Shown: positions 24,355 to 33,588, counted from the stretch's first letter. The stretch is DNA of 34,660 bases from Dendronalium phyllosphericum CENA369 (GCF_016056275.1 NZ_JAECZA010000042.1:1-34660), one strand, 5' to 3'. The notes: a model not told the origin generated them from the letters alone. Translations and numbers: made by a program.

Positions 24355-24444
24355 TTAGACGAGCTGATGGTTTGGTAATATTAAGTTCGAGTTGAATTCG
24401 GAGACTGATGATGATGCCAGTACTGAATCCATGTCATCTATCAT
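24355..24444 (-). CDS. possible 29-residue small protein or leader peptide
   Basis: ATG at 24444 with AGGAGA six nucleotides upstream, one of the best ribosome binding sites in the window. The product is MIDDMDSVLASSSVSEFNSN then LILPNHQLV, ending at TAA 24355-24357. It lies between mnmG and the membrane protein gene, on the same strand as both. It is not hydrophobic and shows no known peptide-signal motif. It could be a real small protein, a leader peptide, or the start of a gene shortened by the repeat at 24284-24307. Confidence rests only on the ribosome binding site and position. Confidence 0.4.
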   Translation of the reverse strand: MIDDMDSVLASSSVSEFNSNLILPNHQLV

Positions 24445-24491
24445 ACTAACTCTCCTCTTTTCTACTATACTCACCCTTCATGAAGTTTAAG

Positions 24492-26414
24492 TTAAGTTAA
24501 TGCTGTAAACACTGACTGGGGCTTAGTTCTACGCAATTCTAAATATATTAACAAGGCATTAATATCAGCTGGATTCACTCCGCCAATACGTGCAGCTTGA
24601 CCGATAGTCAGCGGTTTTACCTTACTAAGCTTTTCTCGCGCTTCTTTAGACAGGGTATCAATTGTTGTGTAATCCAAATCGGCAGGTAATTGGCGGTGTG
24701 CTTGACGTGCAATCTGCTCGATTTGATTCTGTTGGCGAGCCAGATAGCCAGAATACTTGATGTCAATTTCTACGCCTTCTTTTTCAGCTGGCTGGAGTTC
24801 GGCGCGACCTAGTCCGTAACTTTCAAGGTCTATGTAGTGAAATCCCGGACGACGCAGTAAGTCAGCTAGGGTAATGGAACCTTTGATTGCTTGTTGTGAA
24901 GCAGTTGCGATCGCAATTCCTATTTCATCGTGTTCTTTGACTCTTGTAGCGTAGAGCCGTTCTTTTTCGCTGGCAATCTGTGCTTGTTTGTTAACAAACA
25001 TCTGCCAGCGGCGGTCATTAATCAAGCCAATTTCCCGCCCTAGGGGTGTCAAGCGTTGGTCGGCATTATCAGAACGCAGTAGCAACCGATATTCTGACCT
25101 GCTGGTGAGCATTCGGTAAGGTTCTCGCAAGTCTTTTGTACACAAGTCATCAACCAGCGTCCCGATATAACTTTGCTCGCGGGGAAAAATTATCATTTCC
25201 TGACCGCGCACAAACCGAGCTGCGTTAATTCCGGCGACAAGTCCTTGCGCGGCGGCTTCTTCATAACCTGTTGTGCCGTTAATTTGTCCCGCACAAAATA
25301 ATCCGGCAATCTTTTTGGTCATCAGTGTGGGGTAACACTGGGTTGCCGGTAGATAGTCATATTCCACAGCATAAGCTGGACGCAACATGAAGCAGTTTTC
25401 CAAACCAGGGAGACTGCGTAACATTTGCAGTTGCAAATTTTCTGGCAACCCTGTGGAAAACCCTTGGATATATAGTTCTGGTATATCTCGTCCTTCCGGT
25501 TCTATAAAGATTTGGTGGCTTTCTTTATCAGCAAAACGCACAATCTTATCTTCAATACTGGGGCAATAACGCGGCCCTTTTGCTTCCACCCAACCGCCAT
25601 AAACAGGCGACAGGTGTAAATTTTCCTGAATTAGGCGATGGGTTTCGGCGGTGGTGCGGGTAATGTAGCAGGGCATCTGTTCCCTTTCCACCCATACCTC
25701 TGGGTCGAAGCTAAACCAGCGTACTTCCTCATCTCCCGGCTGAATTGCCATTTTACTGTAATCAACCGATCGCTTATCTACCCGCGCTGGCGTACCTGTC
25801 TTCAGTCGTCCAGTTTCAAATCCCAGGCGATTGAGAGTTTGTGTCAATCCTTCAGCGGCAAATTCCCCAGCACGTCCGGCTGGCATGGATTTATTCCCAA
25901 CCCAGATTTTGCCTCCTAAGAATGTGCCGGTTGTCAAGATTACCGCTTGACATTGAAAGGCGACACCAAAGTAAGTTTCAACGCCAATTACTTCATCGTT
26001 CGCATTCAGCACCAAGTTTGTAGCCATGCCTTCGCGGATGGTCAGATTTTCTTGGTTCTCGACAATATTTTTCATTACTGCTGCGTATTCGCGCTTGTCT
26101 GTCTGGGCGCGTAATGCCCATACCGCCGGCCCGCGTGAAGAGTTGAGGATGCGTTTTTGCAGATAGGTGCGGTCTGCCATCTTACCAATTTCTCCGCCGA
26201 GTGCATCCACCTCATGAGTTAATTGGGATTTAGCAGGGCCGCCCACGGCGGGATTACAAGGTTGCCAAGCGATTTTATCCAAGTTTAGTGTCAGTAGCAG
26301 AGTCCGACAGCCGAGGCGCGCCGCAGCAAGCGCTGCTTCACAACCGGAGTGACCTGCACCGACGACGATCGCATCAAAAGCGTCTTGGAATTCAACAAAA
26401 TTGTGCATGGTCAT
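24492..26414 (-). CDS. mnmG: tRNA uridine-5-carboxymethylaminomethyl modification enzyme MnmG (GidA)
   Basis: A 640-residue FAD enzyme that, with the GTPase MnmE, places the carboxymethylaminomethyl group on the wobble uridine of certain tRNAs. The N-terminal FAD motif is [19 protein letters not shown]. The family signatures [50 protein letters not shown] and [16 protein letters not shown] are all present, as is the C-terminal helical domain ([29 protein letters not shown]). The ATG at 26414 ([11 protein letters not shown]) or 26408 (MHNFVEFQD) gives the usual start. The frame is open upstream to 26504, but those residues do not belong to the family. mnmE is not in the window. Confidence 0.96.
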   Translation of the reverse strand: MTMHNFVEFQDAFDAIVVGAGHSGCEAALAAARLGCRTLLLTLNLDKIAWQPCNPAVGGPAKSQLTHEVDALGGEIGKMADRTYLQKRILNSSRGPAVWALRAQTDKREYAAVMKNIVENQENLTIREGMATNLVLNANDEVIGVETYFGVAFQCQAVILTTGTFLGGKIWVGNKSMPAGRAGEFAAEGLTQTLNRLGFETGRLKTGTPARVDKRSVDYSKMAIQPGDEEVRWFSFDPEVWVEREQMPCYITRTTAETHRLIQENLHLSPVYGGWVEAKGPRYCPSIEDKIVRFADKESHQIFIEPEGRDIPELYIQGFSTGLPENLQLQMLRSLPGLENCFMLRPAYAVEYDYLPATQCYPTLMTKKIAGLFCAGQINGTTGYEEAAAQGLVAGINAARFVRGQEMIIFPREQSYIGTLVDDLCTKDLREPYRMLTSRSEYRLLLRSDNADQRLTPLGREIGLINDRRWQMFVNKQAQIASEKERLYATRVKEHDEIGIAIATASQQAIKGSITLADLLRRPGFHYIDLESYGLGRAELQPAEKEGVEIDIKYSGYLARQQNQIEQIARQAHRQLPADLDYTTIDTLSKEAREKLSKVKPLTIGQAARIGGVNPADINALLIYLELRRTKPQSVFTALT

Positions 26415-26522
26415 ACTTACAGCATCAGCAAACTTAGAGTTATTGATAATTTTAGCCGATCCAGTGCTTTCATGGAGGTGTCTTGCTGATAAAAAAGCTA
26501 TCAAAATTACTAGTATAAGAAA

Positions 26523-26550
26523 GCTGGAAGCTAGAGGCTAGAGGCTAGAG
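26523..26550. repeat. GGCTAGA heptamer tandem repeat
   Basis: About three copies of GGCTAGA upstream of mnmG, flanked by AGTTTAAAGTTTAAA. It is another of the short tandem repeats scattered between genes here. Confidence 0.6.
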
Positions 26551-26693
26551 TTTAAAGTTTAAAAAATCAGCTTTTTCTCTGTCTTAGATAGTACTTGCAG
26601 CTTAGTTTTTTATATATACAATTTAAATTGTAGATGCTTTTATCCAAAAGCAAATTTTGCTTTATATTTTATTGTTAGGTATATTTTATACAA

Positions 26694-27536
26694 ATGAAAC
26701 GAATTCTGAGAAAGACGAAATTTATCACTATTGTTGTTTTTATTATTTTTACAGTAGTTGCTAGTAATGGAATAAGTCACCATCAATTAGTTACGAATGC
26801 TCAAGTAGTAAATAAGTGCTTACCTACTGATTCAGTATCCTGTAACGATACTTCTAAATATCCCATATTATCTGCACCTAATCCTAATCTCAAACTGAGC
26901 AACCAAGAGCGATTTTTGTCTGCGATCGCTAATAAGTTACCAACCGTTCCTCAGCCCGGTACTTTTGAATATACTTTGCTACATGCCTATGGTGCTGCAT
27001 TTGTAAATCAAGACACAGCAACTAAATTACCATCAAAAGTTATCTTTGCTGACGAGCAAGAAACTCAAGATTTTCAAAATACCCTGACTATGGAGAAAGT
27101 TAATGAAACTAACGACTGTTATTTACAAAAATCGGCAGCAGATGCTTTAAATAAGGCTCAAACATTACAAAAGATTTCTCTGAAATCAGGTTACGGTCAG
27201 GGTGATTGTACTCGCAGTTTTGGCACAAATTTAAAATTCTGGCATAAATATGCTAATGACAAAACTTTAGATAAAGTTAAACAAGGTAAAGAAACAAAAA
27301 TTCTCGGCTTAGTTGCACCACCTGGAACTTCGCAGCATCTCTGGGGGTTAGCAATTGATTTACGCATAGCCAATCAAAAGCAAAGAGAAGCTTTGTATCA
27401 AAATGGCTGGTTTCAGACTGTAGAAAGTGATGTCCCCCACTGGACGTATATAGGTTTGTCTAAAGAAGATTTACCTCTGTTTGGTTTTAAAAACAAAGTT
27501 GTTAGAGGAATTAGCTATTGGTTGACACCACTTTAA
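26694..27536 (+). CDS. exported M15-family (VanY-like D,D-carboxypeptidase) protein
   Basis: A 280-residue protein with an N-terminal membrane/signal segment (about 9-25, KFITIVVFIIFTVVAS). The zinc-peptidase core of the M15B family is visible: GTSQHLWGLAIDL gives the SxHxxGxAxD metal motif (H215, D222), and VESDVPHWTYIG gives the second metal His (H249) with an acidic residue upstream (E244 or D246) in the catalytic region. Enzymes of this type cut D-Ala from peptidoglycan peptides or act on cell-wall peptides in the periplasm. Its residues 40-170 are less conserved and contain several Cys. It is a single gene converging on the flavin monooxygenase. Confidence 0.85.
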   Translation: MKRILRKTKFITIVVFIIFTVVASNGISHHQLVTNAQVVNKCLPTDSVSCNDTSKYPILSAPNPNLKLSNQERFLSAIANKLPTVPQPGTFEYTLLHAYGAAFVNQDTATKLPSKVIFADEQETQDFQNTLTMEKVNETNDCYLQKSAADALNKAQTLQKISLKSGYGQGDCTRSFGTNLKFWHKYANDKTLDKVKQGKETKILGLVAPPGTSQHLWGLAIDLRIANQKQREALYQNGWFQTVESDVPHWTYIGLSKEDLPLFGFKNKVVRGISYWLTPL

Positions 27537-27600
27537 GTATTAGATGTAATTCCAAGTTGGCAAAACTTAACTAAGAGAATATAATTCACCCAATTGTTGC

Positions 27601-29160
27601 TTACAATAATGCTTCTATTACTCGGTCAAAATTGCGAAGATAGACTTTTTCGTTATACTCTTGCCATTTTTCATTTGATGAGTAGGGTAAGCGTTTTAAA
27701 GTTATCTCTTGCACATAAGCCATTAATGGCCGACGAAGACGCTCATATTTCTCAAAAGCTGTAGCCATAGTTTGCATGTCATCCCAGCTATTGTTTTGGG
27801 CAACGTTTGCGATCGCAGTTACAATCGCGAGGGCATCTTCCAATCCTTGATTAGCTCCTTGAGCCATAAAAGGAGGCATTCCATGTGCTGCATCTCCGGC
27901 TAAAACAACTCGCCCTACACTCCAGGCTGGTTGTTTGATAGAGCGATCGCTATTACTGTCAGTTAGATGTGAATTAGTAGCGCGATGAATGTAAAATGGA
28001 CGCTGCTGCATATTATCAGGAGGAGATATCCGCAGTAATTGGATAAGTTCGTCAGGAAAGCCTGCTTTCTCGAATTCCTGTACAGCTAATTCTATTAGGG
28101 AACTTCCAGACTTACTTTGCAACAACTCCAAAGGCAAAGCTATATGTATGGCGTATCCAACTTCACCAGTTGGTCTACGAAATAATAGCATCCTTGGCTC
28201 GTCCACATCAGTAGGATCTGTAGATATTTCATCACTACAAATTGTCAAAATGGGTGAGCCTTCAAAGAATTTATCTTCTAATTCTGTCCGCAGTTCGTTT
28301 GGTATTTCTGTTATCGTACAATATATAGATGCATACCCAGAATATTCAGGCCGCGCATGAGGATTATCTGAGTACAGTACCCTGCGAATTGTAGAATTAA
28401 TTCCGTCTGCTGCAACAATTAGTTTAGCTCTAATTGATTTTGTTTCCGATTTTTGGTAGGCAATTTCTAAATTTTGAGACTGCATCTCATTAGATTTCTC
28501 TGCATCTGTCCAATGTGCGTAAGGGTTAGCTTCTGCACCTTTGTCAGAGACGTAATCGAGCTGGATGCACTGATTTTCTGGCTCATCTACAACATTGATA
28601 CAACGGCGATTAGCTTTAACTAAGTCTTGAGGTAACATGTTTCTCAAGGTAGTTTGCAGTTCATACCAAGACAGTGAAACTCGTCCCTCGCCATAATCTT
28701 GAAACCACTCATCAAACCCAAGAGGAACTGACCGAATCCGCTGTCCCTGTAAATTTTTGAAAACCCATTCTAATTGAGTTGGAGCAGGTTTTTTTTCCTG
28801 AGTTGTTTCAACATTTTTCTGACCATCGGACTGCTGAGGATTTAAGAACCCAAGATTATTTTTCTTGACTTCTTCATAAGCATTAGGATCTAAATATTTG
28901 ATAGCTTTTAATCCGTTGGGGAGAATATCTAATACTTGCCCAACTTGACGAAAGGCACGAGTTTGGTCTATTACAAGGATATTTTCGATACCACGTTTGC
29001 GTAAACCAACAGCTGTTGCTAACCCCACAGGCCCAGCGCCAACCACCAGAACATCGTATATGGCTGTAGGAGCAGATGAGGAAACAACAGCTTCAGCTAA
29101 GGTGTCAACATTGGCTGAGATATCTGCGGGTATATGAAGAGTTGATTCAAGTTCTGGCAT
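27601..29160 (-). CDS. class A FAD-dependent monooxygenase
   Basis: A 519-residue flavoprotein hydroxylase of the p-hydroxybenzoate hydroxylase type, which uses NAD(P)H and oxygen to hydroxylate an aromatic or similar substrate. Motifs: VVGAGPVGLATAVGL (G41, G43, G46), the DG motif in LIVAADGINSTIRR (about 250-263), and the GD motif VVLAGDAAHGMPPFMAQGANQGLEDA in the C-terminal third. There is an N-terminal extension of about 33 residues and two Gln/Glu/Lys-rich insertions (about 107-128 and 205-240), so it is longer than typical members. The ATG at 29160 is used. Substrate unknown; no pathway neighbours. Just upstream is the 21-bp minisatellite region. Confidence 0.88.
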   Translation of the reverse strand: MPELESTLHIPADISANVDTLAEAVVSSSAPTAIYDVLVVGAGPVGLATAVGLRKRGIENILVIDQTRAFRQVGQVLDILPNGLKAIKYLDPNAYEEVKKNNLGFLNPQQSDGQKNVETTQEKKPAPTQLEWVFKNLQGQRIRSVPLGFDEWFQDYGEGRVSLSWYELQTTLRNMLPQDLVKANRRCINVVDEPENQCIQLDYVSDKGAEANPYAHWTDAEKSNEMQSQNLEIAYQKSETKSIRAKLIVAADGINSTIRRVLYSDNPHARPEYSGYASIYCTITEIPNELRTELEDKFFEGSPILTICSDEISTDPTDVDEPRMLLFRRPTGEVGYAIHIALPLELLQSKSGSSLIELAVQEFEKAGFPDELIQLLRISPPDNMQQRPFYIHRATNSHLTDSNSDRSIKQPAWSVGRVVLAGDAAHGMPPFMAQGANQGLEDALAIVTAIANVAQNNSWDDMQTMATAFEKYERLRRPLMAYVQEITLKRLPYSSNEKWQEYNEKVYLRNFDRVIEALL

Positions 29161-29316
29161 TTTTATACAAGAAAAATGGGGATTGGTACTCAGTAAAGCG
29201 AGAAATATTAGCTATCAAGTAACATACCATCACAAAACAATCTTAATTGATGAGGCTGCGATCGCTCCTTTCAACATACTAGCTACTAGCACGAGCAGAT
29301 TTTCATCAAACATCGG

Positions 29317-29692
29317 CTTTTTTGCTCGACAGTTCGTGTTCAAAGGTGCAAGTTTCGAGTTCAAAGGTGCAAATTTCAGGGTTAAACCCGCAACTTTCGG
29401 GTTCAAAGGTGCAAGTTTCGCGTTCACAAGTCAAATCATGAAGGTTGGAGGTGGAATGTTCGCCCTTTTTGCTCGACAATTCTTGTTTTGAAGTTGAATG
29501 ATGAGGCTTGGAGGAGGAGCGATCGCCTTTTTTACTCGACAATTTGTGTTCTGATGTGCAAGCTTCGTGTTCGGAAATCCAATGATGAGGCTTGGAGGAG
29601 GAGCGATCGCCTTTTTTACTAGAAAATTTGTGTTCCGAGGTGCAAACTTCGCGTTCAGAAGTCGAATGATGAGGGTTTGAGAAGAAGCGATG
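29317..29692. repeat. 21-bp-periodic minisatellite with four higher-order units
   Basis: Four units start with CTTTTTT(A/G)CT(C/A)GA and end near GGAGCGATCGC: 29317-29463 (147 bp), 29464-29526 (63 bp), 29527-29610 (84 bp) and 29611-29692 (about 82 bp). The first three are exact multiples of 21. Within them the 21-nt subunit GTTCAAAGGTGCAAGTTTCG(A/C) recurs, about five times in unit 1 with variants. On the minus strand the repeats read as heptads of the CTFExEx type, on the plus strand as FKGASFE-like heptads. Confidence 0.8.
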
Positions 29693-29716
29693 CCTGCGGC
29701 GAGCTGCGCCAACGCC
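29686..29716. repeat. GCGATGCCTGCGGCG dispersed repeat
   Basis: GCGATGCCTGCGGCGAGCTG followed by CGCCAACGC is a variant of a GC-rich repeat frequently seen in Nostoc-type genomes. It lies at the edge of the minisatellite, 18 bp before the pseudouridine synthase stop. Confidence 0.5.
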
Positions 29717-29733
29717 CTCTGTGTGTAACATTC

Positions 29734-31428
29734 TCAAAACGGTGTCTTTACATGTAGGTGAATAGTTTCTCCTAACTGCGGATGCTGAAAGCGAATTTCT
29801 CTTGCGTGTAAATGTAATCGATTGGCAACTGCACCACATCCATAAAGGCGATCGCCTAAAATACTCACCCCAAGTCCTTGCAAATCAGCAGCGTGAACTC
29901 TTAGTTGGTGGGTGCGTCCTGTGAGTGGTATAAACTCTACACGAGTGTAATTTCCTTGTTTTGCCATCACTCGAAAGCTTGTCAAACTAGCTTTACCGCG
30001 TTGCCAATCAACTTTTTGATAAGGGCGATTTTGCGGATCTCCCCACAGTGGCAATTCAATTACACCTGCGTTAGTAGTGACATCACCAGCAAGTACAGCT
30101 TCATAAATTTTGTGAACTTGACGTTCTTGAAACTGCCGATTGAGTTGACGATGAATAAAGCGATCGCGCGCCAGCAAAAGAATGCCAGAAGTTTCCAAAT
30201 CCAAGCGATGCACAGCCGCAAGTCCTGAGTCATCAGGCAATAAATGACGCAAACGACTGAGAACGCTATCTTGGGTATCATAATAACGACCAGGAACCGA
30301 TAGTAACTCAGCAGGTTTATCCACAGCAATCAGCCACTCGTCCTGATAAATAATCGTCAAACCAACGTCTTTGATACTAAAGCCGCCACTTCTTACTCCC
30401 CCTTCCCTGCGAGGGAAGGGGGTAGGGGGGTTAGGTTTCAATCCCGACAGCAAAAACCCCATTAACGGCTGACACCGTTCTGCACAAGCCCCATAAAATT
30501 CTCCTTGGACTTTATCTTGATTCACCGAAGCTGGCCCCCACCAAAACTCTGCCATCGCTAGTGGTTTCAAGTTATGCGTCGCAGCATAGTGGAGTAACTT
30601 CGGGGCACAACAATCCCCTGTACCAGTGGGTAGAGAACCTGTTGGCATCAATTGTTGCAGCGATCGCGATTGCCCGGAAAAGTTCGTCAGGCTGTAAACA
30701 GCGTGCATTTGCGCCTGCAACTGTCGGGACAATTCTTTACGCTGCTGTTTTAGTTCGCGCATCCGTGCATCAACTGCTGCGATCGACTGCTGAAGTGGCT
30801 GTAACGCTTCATCTCGTTGGCGTTTGAGTTTTCGCCGTTCAATTCCATGTTGACGACTTTCGGCATCAAGGTGTTCGAGGGCAATAGTCAGCGCTTCGTC
30901 TTTTAGAGTTTCACCCAATAGCCGACGCTTTTGTTGTCGTTGCTGTTTGCAATTGCGATGGCGATCGCTCATTGCTTGCAACTGCTGCTCAAATTCACGA
31001 GATAATGTTTCGTACTGCTGCCGTTCTGGGAGTTGTTTTAAAGTAATGAGTTCTTGCTTAATAACATCCAACTGGGCTAAAGTACAGGCTTCCTCTAGGG
31101 CTACTTCGTCTCGTCCTGGAATTGGCGGTATCCAACCCTCAACTCTATTGTGACCATTCATCAGACCGGAAAAGGCTTTGATGACTCTTTGTTCGCCAGT
31201 AGGCAATTCTACCAGCAATACCCCATACATCTTGCCTTCACGAGCATAACAGTCATTTTTGGCAAGGTATCGCATCAAACCACAGGCGATCGCTTCTGCT
31301 AAAGGTGTGCGCGGTAGTCTCAGTAATTTGCCACTTTCAGGACAATGCCCTTCATACCAATAGAGAACAGATGAGTCACTGACAGCAAAATTAGAATCAA
31401 TAAAATCTGAAAGCGGATGGAGAAGCAC
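29734..31428 (-). CDS. RluA-family RNA pseudouridine synthase with long N-terminal domain
   Basis: A 564-residue protein. The C-terminal part (about 352-564) is a complete RluA-type pseudouridine synthase that isomerises uridine in rRNA or tRNA. Catalytic Asp D410 lies in AAVHRLDLETSGILLLA, with IIYQDEWLIAVDKPAELLSVPG before it and PLTGRTHQLRVHAA after it. Residues 1-330 are a cyanobacterial extension with a Lys/Gln/Arg-rich coiled coil (about 120-245) and a conserved GDCCAPKLLHYA...EFWWGPA region. Residues about 331-350 (KPNPPTPFPRREGGVRSGGF) are encoded by a dispersed palindrome inserted in frame. The start is GTG at 31428, giving MLLHPLSDFID. Tandem repeats begin immediately upstream, so the original start region may have been altered. 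Target RNA unknown. Confidence 0.9.
   Translation of the reverse strand: MLLHPLSDFIDSNFAVSDSSVLYWYEGHCPESGKLLRLPRTPLAEAIACGLMRYLAKNDCYAREGKMYGVLLVELPTGEQRVIKAFSGLMNGHNRVEGWIPPIPGRDEVALEEACTLAQLDVIKQELITLKQLPERQQYETLSREFEQQLQAMSDRHRNCKQQRQQKRRLLGETLKDEALTIALEHLDAESRQHGIERRKLKRQRDEALQPLQQSIAAVDARMRELKQQRKELSRQLQAQMHAVYSLTNFSGQSRSLQQLMPTGSLPTGTGDCCAPKLLHYAATHNLKPLAMAEFWWGPASVNQDKVQGEFYGACAERCQPLMGFLLSGLKPNPPTPFPRREGGVRSGGFSIKDVGLTIIYQDEWLIAVDKPAELLSVPGRYYDTQDSVLSRLRHLLPDDSGLAAVHRLDLETSGILLLARDRFIHRQLNRQFQERQVHKIYEAVLAGDVTTNAGVIELPLWGDPQNRPYQKVDWQRGKASLTSFRVMAKQGNYTRVEFIPLTGRTHQLRVHAADLQGLGVSILGDRLYGCGAVANRLHLHAREIRFQHPQLGETIHLHVKTPF
30388..30438. repeat. dispersed palindrome inserted in frame inside the pseudouridine synthase gene
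   Basis: Core hairpin CCCCCTTCCCT (30398-30408), GCG loop, AGGGAAGGGGG (30412-30422): 11 perfect pairs. It is followed by TAGGGGGGTTAGG, the usual flank of this very common cyanobacterial intergenic repeat. Here it is translated as a Pro/Arg/Gly-rich linker. Confidence 0.82.
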
Positions 31429-31429
31429 A

Positions 31430-31466
31430 GGGGATTGGGGATCGGGTACTGGGGATTGGGGATTGG
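31430..31466. repeat. GGGGATT heptamer repeat abutting a start codon
   Basis: Four to five GGGGATTG-type units directly upstream of the GTG start of the pseudouridine synthase (minus strand) and next to MITE-like copy B. They would be in the 5' untranslated region of its mRNA. Confidence 0.7.
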
Positions 31467-31471
31467 GTAAT

Positions 31472-31569
31472 TAAGTAGAAGGCAGGAGGCAGGAGGCAGA
31501 AAGAAAAAGCCAAATTCTGAGCGGATTTCACAGGTTGGCATTTTACATTTAATTATGTCCACCTACTTA
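31472..31569. repeat. MITE-like dispersed element, copy B
   Basis: A 98-bp unit with ends TAAGTAG (31472-31478) and CTACTTA (31563-31569), GGAGGCA tandem units, and a 37-nt right part identical to copy A (5014-5120). It sits between the divergent pseudouridine synthase and kinase genes. Confidence 0.75.
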
Positions 31570-31621
31570 ACTGAAAAATTATGGAATTTTACTTTACCCA
31601 CTGACAAATTTTAGAACAATT

Positions 31622-31690
31622 TCCCAGTCCCCAGTCCCTAGTCCCCAATCCCCAGTCCCTAGTCACCAGTCCTCAATCCCCAGTCCAAAA
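31622..31690. repeat. CCCCAGT/CCCTAGT heptamer tandem repeat
   Basis: About nine heptamer-like units (CCCCAGT, CCCTAGT, CCCCAAT variants) in the gap upstream of the Ser/Thr kinase. It is the same family as at 3040-3072. Confidence 0.8.
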
Positions 31691-31842
31691 TGGTATAACC
31701 TAGAAGCAATGCCGGGATTATTCTTGTCAGTACAAGGACATCCTTCTTGACTCGATTTGAAGTTTCCTGTCACCGTGACTTGATGCTATCTCAAGTGCGA
31801 TCGCGGCAAGATGGAAAAAGGCTTTTTTCCCAGGTGCAAGCT

Positions 31843-33588
31843 ATGAATCAGGCTATCTGCATAAATCCTGACTGTCAACGTCCTTATCCTCAGCCTTGGG
31901 GAAACAAGTTTTGCAACAACTGTGGCACATTGCTACAGCTGTTAGACCGCTATATCCCAATCCAGCGCTTGGGTTCTGGAGGTTTTGCCCAAATTTACAC
32001 AGTTTGGGATCGAAAGACCAAAACCGAGAAAGTTTTGAAAGTGTTAGTAGAAGATTCACCAAAGGCACTGGAATTATTTGCCCAAGAAGCAGAAGTTTTA
32101 ATTAGATTGCAGCATCCCGGTGTCCCGAAAGTCGATGCCGATGGTTTTTTTCAATTAAATTTGACTAATCCCAAATCTCGCCAACTAGCTTGTTTGGTGA
32201 TGGAAAAAATTAATGGGAAAACTCTTGAGGAACTCCTAGAAAATTATCCTCAAGGATGTCCTGAAGATATGGTTTTAAGTTGGTTCGCGCAAGTGCTAAA
32301 GATATTACAAGAATTGCACAAACGCCAAATTATTCACCGTGACATCAAGCCTTCTAATTTAATGCTGCGGATGCCTGCAACAGCAACCGCCTCAAACCAA
32401 GGCAGAAACGGTTGGGAACAATTGGTATTAATTGATTTTGGTGGCGCAAAACAATTTAGGACAGCAACGCTAAGTCGAGAGTCTAGTTCCACAAGATTAT
32501 TTTCTTCTGGTTACAGTCCGCCAGAACAAGTAACAGGGGGAAATGTCAGCCCTGCTACTGATTTTTATGCCCTCGGTCGGACGATGATTGAATTGCTGAC
32601 AGGTGAGTATCCACCAAACTTGGAAGATCCCATCACTAGCAAATTGATGTGGCGAACTAAGGTAAATGTGAACGTACATCTAGCAGATTTACTTGATGAG
32701 ATGGTGCAAGAAGATGTGCGATCGCGTCCGGCAAATGCAGCTATTATCCAAAAACGTTTGGCGAAGATTAGCCGTAAATCAACACAGCCAAGCTTATTTG
32801 CTCAACTTCAAGACTTTGTACGCCAAGCATCTACGCAAACTTCTACCCAATTTACCCTATTCATCCAAGCCATAGAACAAGCTGGAGCCAGTTTTACCCA
32901 AAGTTTAGGCAAAACAATTGTTTTTATCGCCCAAGTGATTATTCAAGTCTTACAGGCATGTTTGGCAACAATTTGGGCGATGCTGCTAACTGGTATTGGC
33001 GCTAGTGTCGGTGCGATCGCTGGTTTTATCTTGGCACGAGGAACAATCTTAGGCGATCGAGTTGCCGAATTTATTTTTCGCCAGTTACCCGAATTAGTAC
33101 AAAATACTCAAACTGTCGTCGGGACACAAAGTTTAGTGTTTGCCGCCGCTGGCTTAGGGACAGCCTGGGGTTTGACAGCATCGGGATGTTTTGGTCAACG
33201 ACGGCGATTTTTGGTAGCTTCGCTGATGGGTGCGATCGCTTATGGATTTGCTTGGTTATTTTTGCAATTAATCTCTCCCCAAGATAGCAGCGAAGGACTG
33301 GTAACAGTGATTTTAGTTGCCGTTTTTCTGCTCGCGCTCAGTTTAGCTTTTCGCAGCCATCACATAGTTTACGCTGTGGTTGCTGCATTTGGTACTGTAA
33401 GCATCTTTACAGCTTTAATTTATTTAGGATTTCCGACGAATGTCTTTCAATTTTCCGGTACAACCTTCTGGTCGGCATTATTCCTTCCCCTGACTTTTTT
33501 TGGTTTTGTCGGCATCTTCATGAGCTTTTGGTTAGGGGTGAGTCATTACCTGATTGTGCCCGGATTACGCTTTTTGGGATGGCGTTAG
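31843..33588 (+). CDS. zinc-ribbon Ser/Thr protein kinase with C-terminal membrane domain
   Basis: A 581-residue Hanks-type kinase. A four-Cys zinc ribbon opens the protein (C6, C11, C24, C27 in ICINPDCQRPYPQPWGNKFC and NNC). The kinase domain (about 36-325) has GSGGFAQIYTV (44-54), the likely ATP-binding Lys in EKVLKVL, HRDIKPSN (D167), DFGGAK (D198) and SPPEQ. All key residues are present, so it should be active. After a Gln/Thr-rich linker there are about six hydrophobic segments from about 390 to 575, anchoring it in the membrane. The ATG at 31843 (MNQAICINPDCQ) matches related proteins; ATG 31783 and TTG 31747 are in frame upstream. Substrates unknown. Confidence 0.9.
   Translation: MNQAICINPDCQRPYPQPWGNKFCNNCGTLLQLLDRYIPIQRLGSGGFAQIYTVWDRKTKTEKVLKVLVEDSPKALELFAQEAEVLIRLQHPGVPKVDADGFFQLNLTNPKSRQLACLVMEKINGKTLEELLENYPQGCPEDMVLSWFAQVLKILQELHKRQIIHRDIKPSNLMLRMPATATASNQGRNGWEQLVLIDFGGAKQFRTATLSRESSSTRLFSSGYSPPEQVTGGNVSPATDFYALGRTMIELLTGEYPPNLEDPITSKLMWRTKVNVNVHLADLLDEMVQEDVRSRPANAAIIQKRLAKISRKSTQPSLFAQLQDFVRQASTQTSTQFTLFIQAIEQAGASFTQSLGKTIVFIAQVIIQVLQACLATIWAMLLTGIGASVGAIAGFILARGTILGDRVAEFIFRQLPELVQNTQTVVGTQSLVFAAAGLGTAWGLTASGCFGQRRRFLVASLMGAIAYGFAWLFLQLISPQDSSEGLVTVILVAVFLLALSLAFRSHHIVYAVVAAFGTVSIFTALIYLGFPTNVFQFSGTTFWSALFLPLTFFGFVGIFMSFWLGVSHYLIVPGLRFLGWR

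Larger units (their letters stand above)
29161..29733. other. 573-bp non-genic gap holding a minisatellite
   Basis: Between the monooxygenase start and the pseudouridine synthase stop. It is dominated by the 21-bp-periodic repeats at 29317-29692 and a dispersed repeat at 29686-29716. Long open frames occur on both strands only because the repeat period is a multiple of three. I found no convincing gene. Confidence 0.6.

Noticed and set aside
26415-26504. N-terminal extension of MnmG
   Set aside because: The extra 30 residues do not fit the family, whose proteins begin shortly before the FAD motif.
29306-29839. 177-codon minus-strand ORF of SSKKGDRSS/CTFExE heptads
   Set aside because: It overlaps the conserved 3' end of the pseudouridine synthase in another frame and consists of minisatellite. 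Kept as a repeat and a finding, not as a gene.
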